A stretch of DNA of 64,000 bases. It comes from Aquarana catesbeiana (taxonomy: Eukaryota > Chordata > Amphibia > Anura > Ranidae). Below, piece after piece: positions 45,285 to 56,760 of this stretch (positions within the stretch are counted from its first letter, which is position 1; each line of letters starts with the position of its first letter). The translations under genes and the position numbers were made by a program. The stretch covers positions 344,344,105 through 344,408,104 of the forward strand of contig NC_133330.1 in NCBI RefSeq assembly GCF_042186555.1, in the 5' to 3' direction. The notes beneath the pieces were generated by a model. The model saw only the letters and a list, made by a program, of their open reading frames with translations, was not told where the DNA came from and searched no databases.

Positions 45285-45590
45285 GAGAGCAGAGCTGTGG
45301 GAGGGACCCAGCAGGCTCCACCCACTGCAGAAAAACTACAGGAGGGGGGGCGGAGACTAGAGCAGTCCCCCTACACAAGGAGAGAGAACAGAACTGTGGG
45401 AGGGGCCTATAAGGCTCCACCCGCTACAGAAAAAACTGCAGGAGGGGGCGGAGACCAGACCAGTCCCCGTACACAAGGAGAGCGAGAGCAGAGCTGTGGG
45501 AGGGGCCTAGAAGGCTCCACCTACTACAGAAAAGTGCAGGAGGGGGCGGAGACCAGACCAGTCCCCGTACACAAGGAGAGAGGGCAGCAG
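45285..45590. repeat. Tandem repeat, about 99-bp unit, 3 copies
   Basis: GAGCTGTGGGAGGG-CC recurs at about 45291, 45391 and 45491, each followed by GGCTCCACC and GCAGGAGGGGGCGGAGAC. Confidence 0.85.
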
Positions 45591-46097
45591 TGGGCGGTCT
45601 TTATTACAGGAAGTCTCACACTGGATTACTGCACAGATCTGGAAGAAATACACAAGGGTTCCAGAAGATGTCACATGGCTGATGGATTTATTATCCCGGA
45701 GTTCCCCTTTAAGAAAACTGTATACATTGTATTATGATGTCAGACATACTGGAAATAGATTTCGGGTTTATATAACCAGTAAAGGCTTTTAGTAACATAG
45801 TAATCATATTCTGTCACTTTGTATCTTTTCTTTCAGCTGTCGAGGAACTAAAAGTCTCAGCAGATTCTGGACATTGTGTGATCCTTGTCCTGGGACATGC
45901 TGGGTCTTGTAGTTCCTCTGGCCGCCATGTTTTGTAGCATTATAATGAAGGTAGATTGTAGTATGACTGTAATGATTGGGATTGTGTATGGGAATGGAGG
46001 TAATTGGGGGGGGGGGGGAGGGGGGGATGTAAGGGGTTAATGTCTGCCGCTAATCCGGCTGAGTCTAACGGCGCTCTTGTCTCTCTTGTACCCGCAG
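45591..46097. other. Intron before exon D; no other gene seen
   Basis: Mostly unassigned, G run at about 46005-46020, then the exon D acceptor tract. Confidence 0.4.
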
Positions 46098-46170
46098 GCT
46101 GCCGGGCCAGTGTGAATATTTAGGACTGCAGGTCGCAGATTACTTCAAGCAGTGGATTAATCTGAAAAAG
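46098..46170 (+). CDS. ERI3: ERI3 exon D
   Basis: The exon has 73 nt: one base finishing the split Met codon from exon C, then 24 codons starting LPGQCEYLGL and ending FKQWINLKK. The acceptor is ACCCGCAG at 46097 and the donor GTACTT at 46171. The phase fit with exon C (AT + G) and the recognisable ADYFKQWINLKK stretch, characteristic of ERI3, support the call. It lies between the Exo II and Exo III motifs. The following exon, which should carry the Exo III His and Asp, is not in the remaining 17.8 kb that I could read. Confidence 0.94.
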
Positions 46171-46505
46171 GTACTTTCTGCAGCAAATCCCTTTCTCCTC
46201 TCAGTGTCTGAGTCCTCCGGGAGGCGCTCACCACACTGTGTCATTTGCATGGAAATGAAGTGTCATTTTTTTTTTTTTAGTTCCCCTGGGGCCCCCGACA
46301 GGTTTTTTCCTATCGCCCTCTTATTGTGTCAGGCTAATGGGAGCCTGACGCCCGTTTAATGCCTCCGATTTCTGTGTGCGAACAAGTGCGTGCTTCTGGT
46401 GGTGACATCCCTCCGTCTACAGCTCCGGGATATGGAGGGGGGGAGGGGGTCTGGAACACCCGTACTGAAATCCAAAATTCGGTTTTATGACACCCACCCC
46501 CAACC
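46171..46505. other. No gene seen
   Basis: Unassigned intron after exon D. Confidence 0.4.
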
Positions 46506-46507
46506 CT

Positions 46508-46590
46508 GATCCATATCCGGACTGATCCATATCCCGACTGATCCATATCCGGACTGATCCATATCCCGACTGATCCATATCCCGAATGTT
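46508..46590. repeat. Short tandem repeat, 16-bp unit, 5 copies
   Basis: GATCCATATCC(G/C)GACT at 16-bp steps from 46508. Confidence 0.9.
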
Positions 46591-46789
46591 TAATCTCATC
46601 CTGCAGGAGGATAAGGCCTCAATCACAGGGGCATACTGCAATACTACAAGGTACGCCTGTGGGGGGGGGCTGGGTCTGCCCGCAGGGGGCGCACAGGTGT
46701 TCATGCATTCCTGTGCAGGCAGTCCAGTTCCCCCAGACAATTGGGGCACAGCAGCTGCATGGACATCAGAAATCCCTCTTTCACATTAG

Positions 46790-48390
46790 AAGGCACCTAT
46801 TATGCCCCACCCCCATTAGAATTCCCCCATTACTTCAGACCCCCCTTCCCCTCCTCCGTTCACATCACAGTACCCCAGTTCCATCAGAGCCCCCCTTTCA
46901 CTTCAGAAGCCCCCCATTACTTCAGAGCCCCCTCCCCTTTCAACAGTACCCCCCATCAGTATTACCCCATTTATTCAGTGTCTCCCTTTCACATAAGACC
47001 GCCCCCCCCTTTTCACATTAGAACCCCACTTCCATCAGAATTCCCCCATTACTTTAGTGGCCTCCGTCCTCTGTTCACATCAGTGTCCCCCATTACATCA
47101 GAGCCCCCCTTTTACATTGGAAGCCCCCCTTCCATCAGAGTCCCCCTTTCACATCGAAAGCCCCCCTATTTCTTTAGAGTCCCCTCCCCTTTCATCAGAG
47201 TCCCCTTTTTTCACATCAGAACCCACTTCCATCAGAATTCCCCCATTACTTTAGTGGCCTCCGTCCTCTGTTCACAGCGGTGTCCCCCATTACTTCAGAG
47301 TCCCCTCCCCTTTCACCAGAGTCTCCTTTTCACATAAGAAAACCCCCATTACATCAGAAAAAAAAATCCCCTTTCGCATCAGAGCCCCCCTCCTCATATC
47401 AGAGCCTTCCTCCTCATATCAGAGCCCCCCTTTCACATCAGAAGCCCCCCTTTCACATCAGAGCCCCCCTCCTCATATCAGAGCCCCCCTCCTCATATCA
47501 GAGCCCCCCTTTCACATCAGAGCCCCTCTCCTCATATCAGAGTCCCTCTCCTCATATCAGAGCCCCACTTTCATATCAGAGCCCCCCTCCTCATATCAGA
47601 GCCCCCCTCCTCATATCAGAGCCCCCCTCCTCATATCAGAGCCCCCCTTTCACATCAGAGCCCCTCTCCTCATATCAGAGCCCCCCTCCTCATATCAGAG
47701 CCCCCTTTCATCAGAATTCCCCCATTACTTCAGACCCCCCTCCCCCTCCTCTATTCACATCAGAGCACCCCAGTTCATCAGAGCCCCCCTTTCACTTCAG
47801 AAGCCCCCCATTACTTCAGAGCCCCCTCCCCTTTCAACAGTACCCCCCTCCCCCTCCATCGGAATTACCCCATTCATTCAGTGTCCTCCTTTCACATCAG
47901 ACCCCCCCCTTTCATCAGAGTCCCCTTTTTTCACATCAGACCCCCACTTCCATCAGAATTCCCCCATTACTTTAGTGGCCTCCGTCCTCTGTTCACGTCA
48001 GTGTCCGCCATTACATCAGAGCCCCCCTTTTACATTGGAACCCCCCTTCCATCAGAGTCCCCCTTTCACATCGAAAGCCCCCCTATTTCTTTAGAGTCCC
48101 CTCCCCTTTCATCAGAGTCTCCTTTCCACATCAGAAAACCCCCATTACATCAGAAAAAAATCCCCTTTCACATCAGAAGCCCCTTTTCGCCTCAAATCAG
48201 AGCCCCCCCCCCCCCTTCACATCAGAAGCCCCCTTCACTTTAGAGTTTACACTTTCACATCAGAGCCCCCTCTTCACATAAGAAGCCCCCCCATCACATC
48301 AGAGTTGCTGTAGGCCGGGTAAAATCTTGCAGCGGGCTGGGTGTGTCCCGCGGGCCGTAGTGGGAGACCCCCATCTGTAGCTTAGAATAA
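46790..48390. repeat. C-rich minisatellite (about 19-20-bp unit) within a hAT-like element
   Basis: Units vary around CCCCCCTTTCACATCAGAG and CCTCCTCATATCAGAGCCC. 46815-47345 is repeated at 47705-48165 with the same variants in the same order. The right border (GGGTGTGTCCCGCGGGCC then GGGAGACCCC at 48340-48370) is the inverse of the end at 5640, so this array sits in that element family. Open frames of up to 231 codons are Pro/His/Ser-rich artefacts. Confidence 0.88.
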
Positions 48391-48551
48391 AATCCAAAAG
48401 CTACTACTCCCATGTAGTCCAGCGCTGTCTCCCCCACACCCGAAGCTTGCCCATTATTTCCTTAATTCCACGCTGCCATCTTGGATTCGGGAGTTGGCTG
48501 CCACCTCCTGATAATCACAGCCGCCCCCCCCCCCCCCCCCACGATGCACCT

Positions 48552-49938
48552 GTTATGGAGCAGCCTCCCCATTGCCTTCAATGCAACAGCCTCCCCATTG
48601 CCTTCAATGCAGCAGCCTAACCATTTCCATCAATGGAGCAACCTCCCCATTGCCTTCAATGCAACAGCCTCCCCATTGCCATCAATGCAGTAGCCTCCCC
48701 ATTGCCCTCAATGCAACAGCCTCACTATTGCCATCAATGCAGCAGCCTAACCATTTCCATCAATGGAGCAACCTCCCCATTGCCTTCAATGCAACAGCCT
48801 CCCCATTGCCATCAATGCAGTAGCCTCCCCATTGCCCTCAATGCAACAGCCTCACCATTGCCTCAATGCAGCAGCCTCACCATTGCCATCAATGCAGCAG
48901 CCTCACCATTGCCTCAATGCAGCAGCCTCACCATTGCCATCAATGCAGCAGCCTCACCATTGCCATCAATGCAGCAGCCTCACCATTGCCATCAATGCAG
49001 CAGCCTCACCATTGCCATCAATGCAGCAGCCTCACCATTGCCATCAATGCAGCAGCCTCTCCATTGCCTTCAATGGAGCAGCCTCCCCATTGCCTTCAAT
49101 GGAGCAGCCTCCCCATTGCCTTCAATGCAACAGCCTCACCATTGCCTTCAATGCAACAGCCTTACCATTGCCTTCAATGCAGCAGCCTCACCATTGCCCT
49201 CAATGCAGCAGCCTCACCATTGCCATCAATGCAGCAGCCTCTCCATTGCCATTTATGCAGTAGCCTCACCATTGCCATCAATGCAGCAGCCTCACCATTG
49301 CCATCAATACAGCAGCCTCTCCATTGCCTTCAATGGAGCAGCCTCCCCATTGCCTTCAATGGAGCAGCCTCCCCATTGCCTTCAATGCAGCAGCCTCACC
49401 ATTGCCTTCAATGCAGCAGCCTCACCATTGCCATCAATGCAGCAGCCTCACCATTGCCATCAATGCAGCAGCCTCTCCATTGCCATTTATGCAGCAGCCT
49501 CACCATTGCCATCAATGCAGCAGCCTCACCATTGCCATCAATGCAGCAGCCTCACCATTGTATCAATGCAGCAGCCTCACCATTGCCATCAATGCAGCAG
49601 CCTCACCATTGCCATCAATGCAGCAGCCTCACTATTGCCATCAATGCAGCAGCCCCTCCATTGCCTTCAATGGAGCAGCCTCCCCATTGCCTTTAATGCA
49701 ACAGCCTCACCATTGCCATCAATGCAGCAGCCTCATCATTGCCATCAATGGAGCAGCCTCACTATTGCCTTCAATGGAGCAGCCTCGCCATTGCCATCAA
49801 TGGAGCAGCCTCATCATTGCCATCAATGGAGCAGCCTCACTATTGCCTTCAATGGAGCAGCCTCGCCATTGCCATCAATGGAGCAGTCTCATCATTGCCT
49901 TCAATGCAGCAGCCTCACCATTGCCATCGGTGCAGCCT
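48552..49938. repeat. Minisatellite, 26-bp unit, about 53 copies
   Basis: The unit is CAGCCTCACCATTGCCATCA plus ATGCAG, with CTTCAATG(G/C)A variants arranged in repeating blocks (for example 48600-48740 and 48740-48880; 49050-49270 and 49310-49500). A C run (48523-48540) precedes it. The + strand unit is stop-free, giving open frames up to 435 codons in three phases; not genes. Confidence 0.96.
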
Positions 49939-49974
49939 GATCGATGCCCATCAGCACCCTAGAGGGGGCAGGGA

Positions 49975-50245
49975 GGGGGGCGGGACGTGCGCCGACAGAT
50001 TACATACAGTGAGAATCTCCTATGATAGACAGAACAGTGGTCCAATGGCGGCCCAGGAGGCGGGATTTCTTATTACAGAGGCCGCCAAGTAAACAGGAGA
50101 TTCTCGCTGTATGTAATCTGACGGCGCTCGCCCCGCCCCCCTCCGAGGAAGCTAAAATTGAAGTATCGGCGTATAACACGCACACGCTATTTGCACCCGA
50201 TTTTCAGGGTTAAAAAAGTGCGTGTTATACGCCAATAAATACAGT
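49975..50245. mobile_element. Fold-back element(s)
   Basis: Arms of about 45 bp (49975-50021 and 50095-50141) pair through ACATACAGTGAGAATCTCCT. A second pair, GGCGTATAACACGCAC (50168) and its inverse (50219), follows. No coding. Confidence 0.75.
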
Positions 50246-51539
50246 AATTTGGATTTCAACACGGTTTAGGTAATAAAAAGCAGCGCCAAATCCACTTTTA
50301 TACTCGAACAGCGCCCTCACCTGGGTGGGGGATAAGGAGGTGGGACTTGCCAATAAATGTGAGGTATTTACCTAATACTATTCGCTGTGGATTTATAAAG
50401 GTGGGGGGGGGGGGGCATGAGAGTGAGCAAAATATGGCAGACAGTCACATTCACGTCTATATCAGAGAAACTTCTAAATGTCTGCAGATCATGTTTTCTC
50501 CGACGGCGTCCAGCTTCAGTAGCGATAGCGCTGAGAAATGCGTAATGCTGCACCGCGGATGTCGCTCGGACGCTCGGTACATTCAGCATCCGCGGTGAGC
50601 CAGACGCGCTCGTCATCTGCTGTCAGGACAGATCTGGATTGAGTTTTCTTCCTCCTCGTAAATGGGAAGTGAAGGCGCAGTCAGGCATTGCGCAGTTCAC
50701 TGACCATTACCGAACGCCATTTGAAGTTCAGTAAACTTTTGCCGTAGCGGGGCGGCAGCCTCGGAGCTGGCGGAGGAAGTAACCTGGGCCGTGTAACGAA
50801 GAGCCCCGACGCCCAATCCTCCACCCACCTCCCCCCCCTCCTCCGACCGCGACTCTTCCCTCCTGGAGGGCCAATTCCATTCCGCAACTGGTCCGTGGGG
50901 GGGGGGGGGGGGGGGCTGGCGGCACAGACGCTGCCGCTGTTGTAATGTGACGTGACAGGCGGTGACAGATGACAGGCCGAGGTCGGATGTGCAGTGAGCA
51001 TTGTGCCGAAGCGGTGTGCGCATTCCCATAATGGAGGAACCCGACTGTAAAGAGACCTTCGGAAACCGGCGTTTAACCAGGAAAACAAATGCAACGCGTC
51101 TGCCGTATTCCCATCCCCCCCCTACAACACACCTATGGATATATAAGGTGTATTCTGCACCTTTATACCAAATACACCGCCCCGTCCAGGGGGCCCCAGT
51201 GCATTATTAATTGCTCTGCAGATATTAAATAATGATTTTAGATTTCATGCCTTACCAGTAGGCCGTGGCCAACATCCCCGATATCCGGCACAAGAACTCC
51301 CACCAAAGTGATCAGCCGGGTCTGCCGAGTTCCTAAATCAGAGGGAAGCAACCCAAAAAGAGGTGCAGATCTACCTGACCATCCTGGGAGAAGTGAAGGG
51401 TCACCGGGGACAATGTCACCGCCTCACACCGGATTTAAACCTCTAATTGGCGAGCTACCGTGTGGCAATCGCCTGCATAGCACGGCAGTCTTGGGTTTAA
51501 CCTTTTCGCCGCCCGGTCCGTACGTCATACGGACCTCCT
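50246..51539. other. No gene seen; GC-richer intron
   Basis: Contains G runs at 50402-50414 and 50897-50914. 50440-50780 is repeat-poor and GC-rich but shows no recognised exon. Confidence 0.35.
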
Positions 51540-52745
51540 GACAGCGGGGAGTTTCACACACCAGCTAGTGGCTGCAGTCACCGGGGGTTGTGTGTAAAAC
51601 TGAGGCGTGTCAGGTGGAAGCCTTCAGGCAGCTGCACTGCCACGCGATTGCTTCCACACACCCCCCCCCAAATATCGGTGCCCTCCCCCCGCCCCACGCA
51701 TGCCCCCACATGAAATCCTCGATTGCGATACCCATGTTACATATCGCCGCGCAGGCCGGAGTGAGAACATTATTTCTAGCACCAGACCTCCTCCATAACA
51801 CTAAACTGATGGCCTATAAGGGGGCTTTTGAAGTTTCATCTATAGAAAATATAGGTTACTGAAGTTTATCACCATTTCACAGGAGCACACAAATTTAAAG
51901 TGATTGGAAAGTCTCTCTTTTTTTTTTTTTCTGTAAAAATAACAAACGTGTTATACTTGTCTCCTCTGTGTAATGGTTTTGCACAGAGAAGTCCAGATCC
52001 TCCTCTTCTCGGGTCCCCCTTTGGTGCTCCTGGCTCCTCCCTCCCTGTCAAGTGCCCCCCCACAGCAAGCAGCTTACTATGGGGGGCACCCGAGCTGAGT
52101 CACAGCTCCCTGTGTCCATTCAGACATGGAGGCCCCCCCCCGCCTGCGCTCTCTCTCCTGATTGGCTAACTGACTTTGACAGTAGCAGGAGCCAATGGTG
52201 CCCCTGCTGTGTCTCAGCCAATCAGGAGGGAGGGTCTCAGATGGCCGAGAAAAACTCGTGGACATCGCTGGACAGAGATGGGGCTCTACACACAGAAGGC
52301 TTTTTATCTTAGAATGCACCTTCTGCCTTTACAACCCCTTTAAGGCATGTTGGGTATCTATTTACTCAGTGCAACCTCATCTGTTATATTTTACCAAAAA
52401 TGTGGGTCGTTTATTGCGTTTGTTTGGTGAACTCCTTGCTGTCCACATAATGCATATGTGTGACGGCAAAGCGCCTAGGCCTTTTAACGACCAAATGCCA
52501 GGTCCAGGGGCGGAAGAATTTTCTATCCTGAGAGCATGCTCACAGCACAGTGACCAAACCGTCAAAGACAACGCTCGGCCTCTATTGATGATCGGTAGGT
52601 GGAAAGGACCTGCCAATTACGTGGTCACAATGTTTGGCTGACACAGTGGTCAAATGATCGGTGGCCAGTCCCACTGGCTCCCGATTATGTGACAGCCAAT
52701 CATAGTGGTCACTTGATTGGCCGGTCCTTCCCGCCCCCTGGGTGT
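51540..52745. repeat. Dispersed frog-type repeats, several
   Basis: 52340-52430 (GGTATCTATTTACTCAGTGC) matches 18885-18950. 52140-52220 has an inverted CTCTCCTGATTGGCTAAC / AGCCAATCAGGAGGGAG pair. No gene. Confidence 0.5.
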
Positions 52746-53794
52746 AAGGACCCTGTTAAAGGAATGCCGGTACTGGGCGGGGTTACATTAAAAAAAAAAA
52801 AAACACAGACCATGGCTAGAGTATAAATATAAATACAATGTTTTATTGTACGTATTCACAAAGTATCACTTTTCTTGTAATTGCACCGTATATGGAGAAG
52901 TAGAATTCTGCGGTATTCTGTAGTCACGCTGGAAGTCCTCACACGACATGTTGGTATTGGGAACATCAAATGCCGCTTGTTATCTATGTCATGTAATGTC
53001 AGACACTTTGTTTTTTGTGGTTTCTTTTTTTTTGTTTTTCTGTATTTTTTCTACTTTGTACTAAATCTTTCTCTTCTGTAAAACGAAACTATGGAAAAAC
53101 TGAGGAACTTTTAAAAATGTCTTGATGGGGGGAAAAAAAGAATAATAAACGTTCATAGGCTCGGTCACAGCATCAGAAAGATGTGACGCACACGGAACAA
53201 TTTATAAAGTTTGTCTTTCATTTTACCCTGTCTGGTTGTAGAACTTTGCCATCTTTTTTTTTTAGCGATTTATAAAGACCCAGTTGTGATACTGTTGTAC
53301 AGAATACGACAAGGCCCAGAATAAAATGGAGAGAAATGCAAACCAAAAAATTGAGAGTAGGCAAAAAAAAGTGTTTGGTGAAACGCGTTGGTATCAGCAA
53401 TAGTTTAATTTTCACAAATGTGCAGTAAAAGACGTTTTGCAGAAAACGCTTCCTTCAACCCCATTCAGGAGCTGTGACTTCTCCTCTAGGTCAGCATTTC
53501 CAATAGTGTTCAGTCCAGCCAGCAGTGGCTTCTGTGTTCCCTCAGTACGGGTTCCTTTAAAGAAGATCTCCGGTCACAGCACACACTCCCATTTTATAAC
53601 ATCAGCCTCGTAATAACAATATGAAAATAGTTATTACTGACAATCCAATATAAGATGACTTGAAAAATCTCCTTTCATGTTGTAAGTGCTGCCTGTCTGC
53701 TGGCCGTCTCTTTCCACAACTCCCTGGATTCCCAGCATGCTTTGCAGTTTCTTCTCCATTTCTAAGGACTACGTATCCCATGGTACCTGGTGCT
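52746..53794. other. No gene seen
   Basis: AT-rich unassigned intron with the GAAACGCGTTG motif at about 53380. Confidence 0.35.
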
Positions 53795-54330
53795 GCAAGG
53801 AAAATGGGGGTGGGGACTTGTGTTGGGAGAGGGAATTTGGTGGACAGCAGAATTGTTTTAGGCTTGGAAATTTTGTGGTGATTTGGGGGAGGGGGGGGGG
53901 GTTTGTGTTGGGAGGGGGATGGGGAGGAGGATCTGTGCTAGTAGGGATGATTGAGGAGTATTTGTGCTAGTAGGGGAAACTGGTGGGGGGAGGAGTTGTG
54001 CTAGGGGGGGGAAATGGGGGATTTGTGCTAGGAGGGGGGCTTTGGAGTGGGGGGGGGTGTTTGCTTGAAGGGGAAATTTGAGGGGTAGCGGATTTGCGTT
54101 AGGAGGGGTAATTTTTTTTTGGGGGGGCGATTTGGGGAGAGAAGAGAGGATTTGAACTGGGAAGTGGTGATGGGGGGGCAGCACTTTCTGCTGGGAGGAG
54201 GGAGAATTTATACTTGGGGAGTAGACATGTAGATTAGTGCTAATTTTTTCTGGGGGGAGGGGATTTCTTTCTGACACATAATGCTCATATAGCTTTGGGG
54301 GGGGTTGCAGTTTGCCCTGGGCTCTGAATG
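53795..54330. repeat. G-rich tandem repeat, second member of family at 9280-9745
   Basis: Units GGATTTGTGCTAGGAGGGGG and GTAGGGATGATTG; many G runs on the + strand. It ends in CTGACACATAATGCTCATA, as at 9280-9745. Confidence 0.87.
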
Positions 54331-54389
54331 GCCTTCTCCCAGCATTGACACCCAAGCACACATCCACAGCATTGTTATTTTAAGAAAAA

Positions 54390-55590
54390 ATCAGGTGATT
54401 GTGAAATTGGTGGCAGCACCATTTCTCAAAAAAGTTGGGACAGGGCAACAAAAAGCGGGCAGAGTAAGTGGTACTTACAAGGAAGTGCTGGAAGAACATT
54501 TTGCAACTAAGTAGGTTAATTAGCAACAGGCCAGTAACATGATTGAGTATATAAAGAGCATCTTAGAGAGTCAGAGTGTCTCCGAAGTAAAGATGGACCG
54601 AGGGTCACCAATCTGTGAAAAGCTGACTCTAAAAATTGTCTAAAAATTTCAGAATAATGTTCCTCAACATAAAATTGTAAAGACATTAAATCTATCATCA
54701 TCTACAGTACATAATATCATCAAAAGATTCATGAAAAGAAGAAGCCATATCTAAACATGATCCAGAAGCGCCGCCATTTTCTCTGGTCCGAAGCTCATTA
54801 TAAATTTTCTGTTGCAAAGTGGAAAACTGTTCTGTGGTCAGACCAATCCAGATTTGACATTCTTTTTGGCAACTGTGGGTGCTGCATCCTCTGGACTAAG
54901 GAGAGGGACCTTCTGACTTCTTACTCAAGTCTTCTCTGGGCCATTTCAAATGGTCTGTTGCAAAGTGGAAAACTGTTCTGTGGTCAGATGAATTGAAATC
55001 TAACATTCTTTTTGCCAACCATGGGCGCCATGTCCTCTGGACTGAGAAGGAGAGGGACCTTCCAGCTTGTTATCGGCGCTCAGTTCTCAATTTTCTGTAC
55101 ACCTTTTAAAATGGTCTGTTGCAAAGTGGAAAACTGTTCTGTGGTCAGACCAATCGAAATCTGAAATTCTTTTTGGCAATCATGGATGCTGCATCCTCCA
55201 GACTAAAGAGAGGGACCTTCTGGCTTGTTATCAGCGCTCAGTTCTCAGTCTTCTCTGGGCCATTTCAAATGATCTGTTGCAAAGTGGAAAACTGTTCTGT
55301 GGTCAGATGAATCAAAATTTGACATTTTTTTTTGGCAACCATGGGTGCTGCATCCTCCAGCCTAAAGAGGAGGGGGCCATACACAGTTCTGTGGTCAGAC
55401 CAATCGAAATTTTAAATTCTTTTTGGCAACCATGGGTGCCGCATCCTCCAGGATAAAGAGGAGAGGGACTTTTAGGCTTGTTATCAGCGCTCAGTTCCCA
55501 GTCTTCTCTGGGCCATTTAAAATGGTCTGTTGCGAAGTGGGAAAACTTTACGCAGCCTCCCAACTTTTTGGGAATTGGGGTTGTAGGTTT
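54390..55590 (+). mobile_element. Tc1-family element with a tandemly amplified transposase segment
   Basis: 54390-54760 is the 5' region with GTGGTACTTACAAGGAA and ACAGTACATAATATCATCAA. From 54815 a segment of about 150-170 bp coding for SVAKWKTVLWSDQS and FGN-GCCIL recurs four to five times (starts near 54957, 55113, 55273 and 55390). WSDQS corresponds to the first catalytic Asp region of Tc1 enzymes. The end near 55560-55590 (CCAACTTTTTGGGAATTGGG) looks like the element tip. The second and third catalytic boxes are absent. Confidence 0.82.
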
Positions 55591-55689
55591 CAGGTTTTAA
55601 ATAACCCTTAAAGTCTTTTACGAACATAGTAACCACATTCTGTAACTTTGTATCTTTGCTGGGACTTGTCATTTCGTTACTTCTGGAAA

Positions 55690-56279
55690 GCTCCGGGTTG
55701 CCTTTCTACATTTCAGGATAGTCATCGGGATTTATAGTCGTCCTCTTCATACGGCATCCAGAGAGGTATACAGAGACCGCAGACAAACCTCCGCAAAGAG
55801 ATCCGTTTCCCCTCGTTCAGCCTGGGAGCCGCTCTTAATTACGGATGTTTATTAGCGCGCGGGGTCTGACGCGTTAATTAATAAGACAATGCTGGATAGC
55901 ACCTCCAGTAAACATAATCACACAAAATTAATACGCGATTATAAGGGCGAGCGCTCTCCGGGATAAAATGATGTAACGGAGTAAATGATTTAATTAATAT
56001 CTAATTGCAGCGTAAACATAATTACAGGTAATGAGTGTATAAGTATATGGTGATACGAGCCCGTCTACGAGGTAATTAGACGCACGGGGCGGGAAATTTG
56101 TTGCCGGCCCCCCACCCCCCGGCAGATGGATTTTCGTACAAATCCGGCTAATTTTCAATTAGAGATAAAAAACCTCTCACCCGACAGAAGTGCTCCAGAA
56201 CAATACACGGTGGGGTCGGCGCGCGGAGAGACCTGTGAAAATACGCCAGGAAAGGTCGAAATAAATTAGAGCGTTTACT

Positions 56280-56313
<34 letters not shown>

Positions 56314-56760
56314 TATTCTTTTTTTTTTTTTCTTCTGAAAGATGAAATGAGACCTGGCCCCTCTTATTCTCCTTTTTAAATATGCCTCGGAGTAAGAAAA
56401 AAAAAAAAACGTGGGCTCTGAAATTTCTTTTCATTCTCGGCTTTCGTCTTGTTAACATGTGTTGCCTTTGGGGTAATCAGGGAAAAAATATTATGTCCTT
56501 TCACAATTACCAGGTTTCCGAATATTAAAATGTCTCAGCACATTGGCACTGTTAGTTTGATTGGTATTCTAACCTTTGACTATCGCATAAAGTGAGCCGC
56601 GCTTGCAGCCAATATTGCTGGGCTGAAATTTAATTCCGAAATGATTCCAGATAATAGGCAGCCGGGTAATATATGCATGAGAGGGATATTATGTTTTGGG
56701 GACGGATGCAGCAGGCCAGGACTCGGCAGTTGAGTAATAGCCCACAGTCACTTATAATGT
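55690..56760. promoter_or_regulatory. Candidate conserved non-coding element(s)
   Basis: Repeat-free apart from a T run at 56283-56310, with dense TAAT cores: GCGTTAATTAATAAG (about 55870), GATTTAATTAATATCTAATT (about 55987) and GGCTAATTTTCAATTAGAG (about 56147). 56440-56700 holds more such unique sequence. No coding signature. Regulatory role is inference. Confidence 0.33.

Larger units (their letters stand above)
9981..46170 (+). other. ERI3: ERI3 gene, internal part (four exons and three complete introns)
   Basis: Four exons on the + strand join to one uninterrupted frame of 342 nt (114 codons). Exon phases fit: 117 nt, 60 nt, 92 nt ending after two bases of a codon, and 73 nt supplying the third base. 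All introns have GT-AG ends. The product matches my knowledge of vertebrate ERI3, a DEDDh-family 3'-5' exoribonuclease related to ERI1, better than ERI1 itself. No stop or frameshift is present, so the gene is probably live. The exons encoding the Exo I Asp/Glu motif and the Exo III His/Asp motif are not in the window. I searched 46171-64000 for the next exon by eye and did not find it. Confidence 0.9.

Noticed and set aside
46659..48243. Pro/His-rich proteins in a C-rich region
   Set aside because: Translation of a C-rich minisatellite in several frames.
48481..49962. Open frame of 435 codons with MQQPHHCHQCSSLTIAINAA repeats, Cys/His pattern like a zinc finger
   Set aside because: Three frames of one 26-bp unit; the Cys/His spacing comes from the repeat and lacks zinc-finger structure.
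50440..50780. GC-rich, repeat-poor stretch considered as a further ERI3 exon
   Set aside because: No frame there resembles the expected downstream ERI3 sequence and no flanking splice-site pair fits.
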